A DNA stretch of 64,000 bases from Kribbella sp. CA-293567. GTDB taxonomy: Bacteria > Actinomycetota > Actinomycetes > Propionibacteriales > Kribbellaceae. The stretch is from contig NZ_CP114065.1 in the NCBI RefSeq assembly GCF_027627575.1, positions 5,394,001 to 5,458,000 of the forward strand, read 5' to 3'. Made by a program: the position numbers and the translations under genes. The notes under the pieces were generated by a model, which was given only the letters and a program-made list of their open reading frames with translations, did not search any database and was not told the origin of the DNA. Positions 58,144-64,000 of the stretch are shown piece after piece (position 1 is the first letter of the stretch; every line of letters begins with the position of its first letter).

Positions 58144-60459
58144 TCAGAGGTTGGCGCACTGGCCGGCTCGGGGGCCAGTGACCTGGTTGGGGGCTTGGAG
58201 GTTGGTGGGAGTGGCGCTGTTGGCGGAGCAGGTGAGAGGTCCGTTGACGGTGTTGCCGGCCAGTACTACGGGCTCGGCCGTGGCTGCTGCCCTCACGGTG
58301 ACCGGGCCGCTGACCGTGGTGCCGACCAGTACTGCGCTGCGGCTGGTGGCGGTGAGCGTGACGGGGCCGTTGACCGTCGTACGGAGCAGGTGGAGGTCCG
58401 CTGCCTTGGTGGCGGTGACCGGCCCGGAGATCTTGGAGTCGGTGGCCACCAGGGAGGCACCATCGCGCACGGTCACTGGACCGTTGACGGTGGCGTTGGT
58501 CAGGCAGGTGACGCCGGTGGTCACGGTGAGCGGGCCGTTGCGTTGGCCGGTGACGGTGGTGGTGCAGGTGGGGGGCGGGCGGAGAAGCGTTACGGCGAAG
58601 CGGTCCGGGGTGGCGATGTTGCCAGGGGCATCGATCGCGCGGTACTCGACCTGGTGCCGGCCGTAGCCGGACGGTACGTCGTCCCACGGGACCACTCGCG
58701 GGACTCCGAGCTTGCCGTAGACCAGTTGGTCGATCTCGGTGCCCTCCGCGGTGAACTTGAACGGAGCAGTCGCGTCGGTGGGCCAGCCGTAGTAGTTGTA
58801 CCAACCGTCGCCGTTGACCCGGAACTCCGGCACGACATACCCCGGGCTGTCGTCGGTGGCTTTCAGAGCCATCGTGAACGCGTCGTTGAAGATGTACTCC
58901 GGGCCGGTGGGTTTGGTGATCTTGAGCAGCGGCTTGGAGAGGGTGGCGCCGACGGTGGGGCCGGTGGCGTCGACCTGCCAGCTGAGCTGGTCGGCGCCGA
59001 CGCGGGCGGTCAGGGTGTGGGTGCCGGTGAGCGCGAGCGGGGCCAGAGCCAGGTCGCGGTCGTTGCCCGGGTTCGCGATCGGCCGGCCGTCCAGCTGCCA
59101 ACTGACCGGCGGTTGCTCGGTGTCGGACTGGGTGGTCTCCACGTAGACGACCTCAGTCGCGTTCACCGGGTGGTCGGTCGGCGTCGAGGTGGTGAACGTG
59201 TACGCCGAGGTCGCCGGCTGCGGGACGGCAGTGGGAGTGATCGTCCAGGTGCGGGTGGCGGTCAGGGCGGATGAAGCTCTGATGGCGGGGTCTCGGACGA
59301 AGGGCGTGGGGTCCACGACCTTGGCCGTGAGGGTGTGGGTGCCGGTGAGATCGAGGGCGGCCAGGTCCACGTGACGCTGGTTGTTGGTGGAGAGCGCGGT
59401 GCCGTCGAGGGTCCAGGTGACGTCGAGTTCGTGACTGGCGGGGTGCAGGGTCTGGAGCCAGACGACCTGGGTGGGGGCGACCGGGCCTGGTGGGGTGCTG
59501 GCTTGGAAGAGGGTGGTCCGGGCGGAGATCCGCTGGGTCATGCGTTCGCGGGAGACCTGGTCGAAGTAGTAGCCGAGGACCTTCATCATCGAGTGCCTGC
59601 TCGGGCGCCAGACGCCGGAGCCGGCGTACATGCCGGCCTCGTAGCGGGCGATCGGTCCGCCGGAGTCCGACGGTTCACCCAGCCAGCGGAACCACTTCTT
59701 CTGCTCGGCCAGCATCTGCTGTTCGGTGAGCAGGGTGTGGTGGATCGAGCCGGGTTCCGGACCGTCGTACGGCGCGCCGCGGTCGCCGCGGGCGTAGTAG
59801 TCGTACTCGTCCTGGAGGCCGCCCAGCGAGTGCCCCAGCTCGTGCGGGGTGATCAGCGCCGACAGCGCGTTGCCGCCGGACGCGGTCGCGTAGCTGCCAC
59901 CCGCGCCGCCGTACGTGTCGCTGTTGCCGATAGCAAGAATCTGCCGGTTGGCGGGGGTGGTGCCCGGGACCAGAGCGGCGTACTCCGCGGCCGCGGTCGC
60001 GCTGACCGTGAGGAGGCGCTGGACCGAGCCCGGGTTGCAGCCGCCCCAGAAGCCCATCTGGAGCGGGGTGTCGACCTTCGGCGAGGTGAGGCCGGGGTCG
60101 CAGTCCACTCCGGACTCCGGTGAGGGGATCTCGACGGCGTACACGTTGATGTAGTTGCGGTAGGACTTGAACGGCTCGATGCTCCAGAGGACGTTCAGGT
60201 GCTTGTCCAACTGCTCGCGGAACTTCGGCAGCTCGGCGCTGGTGTAGCCGTCGCCCATCACGACCAGGTTGAAGCGGGAACTGGCCGGCCCGGTGACCTG
60301 GAGGGGGACGACGGTGGCCGGCGCTGCCGCGATCGCGGCAGGCCCCACCGCGGTGGCGGGGACGGTGGCCGAGGCAGTGATGGTGGCCGAGGCGGTCAGG
60401 ACCGCGGCGGTCAGGCCGGCCAGGGCTGCCAGGCGGCCGGGTTCGGAAGTGGTCCTCAC
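58144..60459 (-). CDS. Secreted M64 (IgA-type) zinc metallopeptidase with GPVT-repeat tail
   Basis: The 771-residue protein starts with GTG at 60459, after a GGGGAGGACC site. It has a signal peptide, then an M64 peptidase domain (residues about 55-300) with HELGHSLGGLQDEYD holding the zinc-binding His pair and the downstream Glu/Asp. Two or three beta domains follow. The last 115 residues are a repetitive segment with GPVTV/GPVTA/GPVTL/GPLTC at regular spacing, resembling a beta-helix. M64 peptidases cut immunoglobulin A hinge-like or related proline-rich proteins; here the substrate is unknown. It occupies the place usually taken by the TIGR03960 gene. Confidence 0.9.
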   Translation of the reverse strand: MRTTSEPGRLAALAGLTAAVLTASATITASATVPATAVGPAAIAAAPATVVPLQVTGPASSRFNLVVMGDGYTSAELPKFREQLDKHLNVLWSIEPFKSYRNYINVYAVEIPSPESGVDCDPGLTSPKVDTPLQMGFWGGCNPGSVQRLLTVSATAAAEYAALVPGTTPANRQILAIGNSDTYGGAGGSYATASGGNALSALITPHELGHSLGGLQDEYDYYARGDRGAPYDGPEPGSIHHTLLTEQQMLAEQKKWFRWLGEPSDSGGPIARYEAGMYAGSGVWRPSRHSMMKVLGYYFDQVSRERMTQRISARTTLFQASTPPGPVAPTQVVWLQTLHPASHELDVTWTLDGTALSTNNQRHVDLAALDLTGTHTLTAKVVDPTPFVRDPAIRASSALTATRTWTITPTAVPQPATSAYTFTTSTPTDHPVNATEVVYVETTQSDTEQPPVSWQLDGRPIANPGNDRDLALAPLALTGTHTLTARVGADQLSWQVDATGPTVGATLSKPLLKITKPTGPEYIFNDAFTMALKATDDSPGYVVPEFRVNGDGWYNYYGWPTDATAPFKFTAEGTEIDQLVYGKLGVPRVVPWDDVPSGYGRHQVEYRAIDAPGNIATPDRFAVTLLRPPPTCTTTVTGQRNGPLTVTTGVTCLTNATVNGPVTVRDGASLVATDSKISGPVTATKAADLHLLRTTVNGPVTLTATSRSAVLVGTTVSGPVTVRAAATAEPVVLAGNTVNGPLTCSANSATPTNLQAPNQVTGPRAGQCANL

Positions 60460-60640
60460 GGTGTGGTCCTCCCCTGTGGGCGCCCCGGTGCGGCTCGGTC
60501 GAGCCCGCGGTCAGCAGCCTACGAAGACAGCGGTGGGGTTGCCAGGGGGTACCGCGTGGCGGACTTGCCCGCTGGCGGCGGCGGCCGGGGACGGCGTACG
60601 GCATCATGAGGGCTCGGGGAAACGTGAGGAAAGGACATCG

Positions 60641-61444
60641 ATGACGGAACCGGCACAGTCGCCGCGGTTCGAACCGGAGCCTGAGCGTCCGGTCGAGGAT
60701 GCCGGCGACGGCGACGGCAAGGGCATCTACTGGGTGCTGAAGAACGTCGTGGTCGGCCCGCCGGTCAAACGCATCTTCCGGCCGAAGGTGGAGGGCGCCG
60801 AGAACATCCCGGACTTCGGACCGGCGATCATCGCGAGCAACCACCTGTCCTACGCCGACTGGATCTTCATGCCGCTGGTGCTGCGCCGGCGGGTAACCTT
60901 CGTGGCCAAGTCGGACTACTTCACCGGCGCCGGGATCAAGGGCCGGTTCCAGCGCGGCTTCTTCAAGGGCACCGGCCAGGTCCCGATCGACCGGTCCGGC
61001 GGATCGGCGTCCGAGGGCGCGATCAAGGCCGGGCTGAAGGTGCTGGAGCGCGGCGACCTGTTCGGGATCTACCCCGAGGGCACCCGCTCGCACGACGGCA
61101 AGCTCTACAAGGGCCGCACCGGCGTCGCCCGGCTCGCGCTGGAGGCCCGTGTCCCGGTGATCCCGGTCGGCGTGATCGGCACCGACGTGGTCGCGCCGCC
61201 CGGCAAGGTGGTCGCCTCGGTCGCCTCCCCCACGATCAAGTTCGGCGAGCCGCTGAGCTTCTCGCGGTACGAGGGGATGGAGGGCGACCGGCTGATCCTG
61301 CGGGCCGTCACCGACGAGATCATGTACAAGATCATGGAGCTGTCCGGCCAGGAGTACGTCGACATGTACGCCACCAAGGCCAAGCAACTGGAGGGCCGGG
61401 CCACCACCGGTGCCCCGAAGAAGGTCCGCAAGTCGGACACCTGA
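60641..61444 (+). CDS. 1-acyl-sn-glycerol-3-phosphate acyltransferase
   Basis: The 267-residue PlsC-type enzyme has the NHxxxxD motif in SNHLSYADW near residue 67 and the acyl-acceptor PEGTRS motif near 148. It would acylate lysophosphatidic acid or a related glycerolipid at the membrane. The ATG at 60641 has a GAGGAAAGG site. The end is basic (KKVRKSDT). It is 18 bases from pheA and may be co-transcribed with it. Confidence 0.94.
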   Translation: MTEPAQSPRFEPEPERPVEDAGDGDGKGIYWVLKNVVVGPPVKRIFRPKVEGAENIPDFGPAIIASNHLSYADWIFMPLVLRRRVTFVAKSDYFTGAGIKGRFQRGFFKGTGQVPIDRSGGSASEGAIKAGLKVLERGDLFGIYPEGTRSHDGKLYKGRTGVARLALEARVPVIPVGVIGTDVVAPPGKVVASVASPTIKFGEPLSFSRYEGMEGDRLILRAVTDEIMYKIMELSGQEYVDMYATKAKQLEGRATTGAPKKVRKSDT

Positions 61445-61462
61445 GTCAAGGGGTGAGACAGG

Positions 61463-62362
61463 GTGGCACTAGGCTGGGAAACCGTGGACGGACCGATCGC
61501 GTACCAGGGTGAGCCAGGAGCCAATTCGGCGATGGCGTGCACCGACATGTTCCCGGACCGCCGGCAGTTGCCCTGTACGACGTTCGAGGACGCGCTGGAG
61601 GCGGTCAGCACCGGCCGGGCCGGCCTAGCGATGATTCCGGTGGACAACTCGATCGCCGGCCGGGTGGCGGACATCCACCACCTGCTGCCGGACTCGGGGC
61701 TGCACATCATCGGCGAGTTCTTCCTGCCGATCCACTTCCAGCTGATGGCCGTGCCGGGCGCCTCGATCGAGTCGATCAAGACCGTCCGGAGCCACGTGCA
61801 CGCGCTCGGCCAGTGCCGCAAGATCATCCGCGAGCACGGCTGGGCCACCGTCGTCGCCGACGACACGGCCGGGTCGGCCCGCGAGGTCTCCGAGCTGAAG
61901 GACCCGACCGTCGCCGCGCTCTCGCCGGTCGCCGCGGCCGGGCTCTACGGACTGGACATCCTGGCCGAGGACGTCGAGGACGAGCACCACAACACGACCC
62001 GCTTCCTGGTGCTGTCGCGCGAGCCGCAGATGCCCGCGGTGGGCTCCGGACCGACCATCACCAGCTTCGTGTACCGCGTCCGCAACGTGCCCGCCGCGCT
62101 CTACAAGGCGATGGGCGGCTTCGCCACCAACGGCGTCAACATGACCAAGCTGGAGAGCTACCAACTGGGTGGCTCGTTCTTCGCGACCCAGTTCTACGCC
62201 GATGTCGAGGGACATCCCGAGGACCCGAACGTCGCCCTCGCGCTGGAGGAGCTCGCCTTCTTCTCCGTCGAGGTCCGGCTGCTCGGCGTCTACCCGGCGC
62301 ATCCGTTCCGCGAGCAGATCGCGGAGCCGGCTGCCAACCGTCTGCTGCGCCCGCACCGCTGA
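61463..62362 (+). CDS. pheA: Prephenate dehydratase
   Basis: The 299-residue enzyme makes phenylpyruvate from prephenate in Phe synthesis. It starts with GTG at 61463 (family opening IAYQGEPGANSAMAC) and has the catalytic NTTRFLVL motif near residue 177, then an ACT domain (about 195-275) with SFVYRVRNVPAALYKAMGGFATNGVNMTKLESY for Phe feedback inhibition. A 3' neighbour, a tandem GNAT gene, starts 41 bases on. Confidence 0.96.
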   Translation: MALGWETVDGPIAYQGEPGANSAMACTDMFPDRRQLPCTTFEDALEAVSTGRAGLAMIPVDNSIAGRVADIHHLLPDSGLHIIGEFFLPIHFQLMAVPGASIESIKTVRSHVHALGQCRKIIREHGWATVVADDTAGSAREVSELKDPTVAALSPVAAAGLYGLDILAEDVEDEHHNTTRFLVLSREPQMPAVGSGPTITSFVYRVRNVPAALYKAMGGFATNGVNMTKLESYQLGGSFFATQFYADVEGHPEDPNVALALEELAFFSVEVRLLGVYPAHPFREQIAEPAANRLLRPHR

Positions 62363-62403
62363 ACCAGGCATGCTCCCCCACCGCCTGCCCTAGGGTTTGC
62401 GGG

Positions 62404-63387
62404 ATGGAACTGGTTGAGGTGGACGGGCGGGACCCAGCGGTCTTCGAGCGGTTCTTCAAGCTCCGGGACGAGGTACGCCGGGAGGACGAGTTCCCGAGCG
62501 GCCTCGGGCTGGAGGAGGCTCGCGTCCTGATGGCCGACGAGCACTCCGACCTGCGGGCCAACGGACTCGGTCTGGTCGACGGCGACACCTGGCTGGGGAT
62601 CGCGTGGCTCGACTGGTGGCTGCAGGAGAACACGCACCTGGTCGAGGTGGAGATCGCGGTGGCCGCACCGCACCGGCGTACCGGGGTGGGCGGGCGATTG
62701 CTCGACGCGGTCATCGAGCGGGCCAAGGCCGACGGCCGGCGGCTGCTGTCCAGCACGATGCACGCCGATGCCGTCACCGGTGAGAGCGCCGGTACTGCGT
62801 TCGCCACCGCACGGGGCTTCGTCCGCAAGCACGTCGAGCTGCACCAGGTGATCGAGTTGCCGCTGGCGGCGGAGCGGCTGACCGAGCTGGACCGGCCGGT
62901 CGACGGGTACGAGATCGTGCAGTGGGGCGACCACAGCCCCGAGGAGTGGATCGAGCAGTTCGCCGACGCGTTGAGCGCGATGACCGTCGACGTACCGACC
63001 GGTGAGCTCGACCACGAGCCGACGCGCTGGACCCCCGAGCGGGTTCGTGAGGCCGAGGCCCGCCGGCTCAAGCAGGGACGCTTCTGCCACACCACGGTCG
63101 CGGTGGACCGGAACGGCCGGCTGGCGGCGTACACGCAGATGGGCGGAGCGCGGAAGAATCCCGAGCGGCTCTACCAGTGGGACACCTTCGTCCGGCGCGA
63201 GGACCGCGGCCGGCGGCTGGGGCTCGCGGTGAAGGTGCCCAACTTCCGCTCCTTGCAGGCCGTCCTCGATCGCCCGGCCGTCCTGCACACCTGGAACGCG
63301 CCGACGAACGCCCCGATGATCGCCGTCAACGAGCGGCTCGGCTTCCGGGCCGTGGCGCAGCGGACCGGCTGGGAGCTGGAGCTCTAG
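62404..63387 (+). CDS. GNAT N-acetyltransferase with two GNAT-like halves
   Basis: The 327-residue protein has a first GNAT unit (residues about 1-155) with the acetyl-CoA motif VEIAVAAPHRRTGVGGRLLDAVIERAKADG. A second, more diverged unit (about 170-327) carries TVAVDRNGRLAAYTQM, the motif-A-like VRREDRGRRLGLAVKVPNFRSLQ and a final NERLGFRAVAQRTGWELEL. Two-domain GNATs resemble mycothiol synthase in layout. The acceptor is unknown. The last bases overlap the convergent gene by 4 bases. Confidence 0.9.
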   Translation: MELVEVDGRDPAVFERFFKLRDEVRREDEFPSGLGLEEARVLMADEHSDLRANGLGLVDGDTWLGIAWLDWWLQENTHLVEVEIAVAAPHRRTGVGGRLLDAVIERAKADGRRLLSSTMHADAVTGESAGTAFATARGFVRKHVELHQVIELPLAAERLTELDRPVDGYEIVQWGDHSPEEWIEQFADALSAMTVDVPTGELDHEPTRWTPERVREAEARRLKQGRFCHTTVAVDRNGRLAAYTQMGGARKNPERLYQWDTFVRREDRGRRLGLAVKVPNFRSLQAVLDRPAVLHTWNAPTNAPMIAVNERLGFRAVAQRTGWELEL

Positions 63388-63929
63388 CGGAAGATCCAGT
63401 CGGGGTAGCTCGCCGACAGGACGGCCCGGTGGTCGGTCCAGTCGGCCGGCCGTCGGGCCGGATCGAGCGGATCGGCGTAGCCCCCGTGCAGGCGGTAGCC
63501 CCAGGTGAAGGCGGCGATCGGTTCCAGGACGCGGCTGCGGATCACGTCGGGCACGACCACCAGGAACGTGTCCGCCCGCCACACCCCGTCGGGATGGTCC
63601 GGGTTGGCCGGCGCATCGAAGAAGGCCGGCAGGAAACCGTAGGCGTACAGCGGACTCGCTTCGGCGGCGAACGGCAGCACGTCCACCGAGACGTCGCCGT
63701 CGAAGGACCGGGTGACCAGCTGGACCCAGCCCATCACGGCGTTCAGGCCCTGCCCGTGGTACCGCAGCGTCGCCGTACAGATCGGGAAGTTGCGGTACGC
63801 CTCCGCGTCCAGGTCGGCGGCGACCAGTTGGTGCCCCGAGGCCCACGGGTCGTCGTTGGCCAGCACGCGGATGTTCACCAGTCCGCGGTGACCGCGAACC
63901 TCGAACGGTACGGACAGCTCTCTTCTCAT
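63384..63929 (-). CDS. Hypothetical protein of unknown family, 181 residues
   Basis: The start ATG at 63929 has a CAGGAGGTTCG site; the longer frame to 63995 lacks one. It begins MRRELSVPFEVRGHRG and is a soluble alpha/beta protein with many Trp and Tyr residues (GWVQLVTRSFDGDVSVDVLPFAAEASPLYAYGF, DHPDGVWRADTFLVVVPDVIRSRVLEPIAAFTWGYRLHGG). I do not recognise a family. Its 3' end overlaps the GNAT gene by 4 bases. The 71 bases to the window end hold nothing identifiable. Confidence 0.75.
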   Translation of the reverse strand: MRRELSVPFEVRGHRGLVNIRVLANDDPWASGHQLVAADLDAEAYRNFPICTATLRYHGQGLNAVMGWVQLVTRSFDGDVSVDVLPFAAEASPLYAYGFLPAFFDAPANPDHPDGVWRADTFLVVVPDVIRSRVLEPIAAFTWGYRLHGGYADPLDPARRPADWTDHRAVLSASYPDWIFR

Positions 63930-64000
63930 CGAACCTCCTGACGCCATTCTCCAACCTGCACAAAGGAAACGAAGAAAGTGACTACCTGGGCCCATGGGGT

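Noticed and set aside
53668..59274. 1868-codon plus-strand open frame
   Set aside because: It runs antisense to rne, the TIGR03936 gene and the M64 peptidase. It has Gly/Leu/Val/Arg bias typical of a GC-rich antisense shadow and no domain.
1..64000. CRISPR arrays, rRNA operons, complete insertion sequences
   Set aside because: No regularly spaced repeats, rRNA sequence or transposase with terminal repeats was seen anywhere in the window.

Overview
The window is 64 kb of chromosome from a high-GC actinomycete. Gene content (ribosomal protein/Obg/proBA cluster next to RNase E/G, GuaB1, rsfS-nadD cluster, DrrAB, AfsR-like regulator, many lipoprotein sugar-binding proteins) and GTG starts with ATGA/GTGA overlaps fit the Kribbella/Nocardioidaceae side of the actinomycetes. 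That placement is an inference; no rRNA or marker comparison was possible.

Region 1 (1-18.3 kb) is mostly on the minus strand. It holds leuS followed by a truncated YjbQ-family gene. leuS is preceded by a very short leucine-rich leader ORF, a pause hairpin and a terminator. Next come a phytanoyl-CoA dioxygenase/AraC pair, a sodium:solute symporter with a small membrane partner, an endonuclease/exonuclease/phosphatase membrane protein, an orphan siderophore-binding lipoprotein behind an iron-box-like palindrome, and a carbohydrate locus (two permeases, binding protein, GH95 alpha-L-fucosidase-type hydrolase, with a Gfo/Idh/MocA oxidoreductase upstream).

Region 2 (18.3-32.8 kb) carries single metabolic genes, a secreted CBM-FN3-sugar dehydrogenase, GuaB1, an ArsR/SRPBCC/VOC operon with two identical-arm operators, a doxX-sigJ divergent pair around a concentric palindrome, and an AfsR-like regulator convergent with a DrrAB exporter.

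Region 3 (about 33-41 kb) is an accessory island. It ends at a tRNA-Ala(GGC) gene that has a decayed tyrosine integrase beside its 3' end. Base composition is visibly less GC-rich. It carries a split zinc-ribbon/XRE/TPR regulator, a three-gene micro-operon, a spacer with large inverted repeats, and a compact polymorphic-toxin module: a helical-hairpin (WXG100-like) protein, a SCP1.201/DddA-like deaminase toxin and an Imm1-type immunity protein. A tandem pair of diverged unknown small proteins and two unknown minus-strand genes follow. The toxin module is the main discovery candidate.

Region 4 (41-64 kb) is core again: histidine phosphatase-rsfS-nadD, an Lrp regulator, an MFS exporter divergent from an HxlR-peroxiredoxin fusion plus phosphopantetheinyl transferase, proA, a serine hydrolase, proB, obgE-rpmA-rplU, a very long RNase E/G, a TIGR03936 protein, a secreted M64 peptidase with C-terminal GPVT-type repeats, an acyltransferase, pheA and a tandem GNAT. 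No CRISPR array, rRNA operon or intact insertion sequence was seen.
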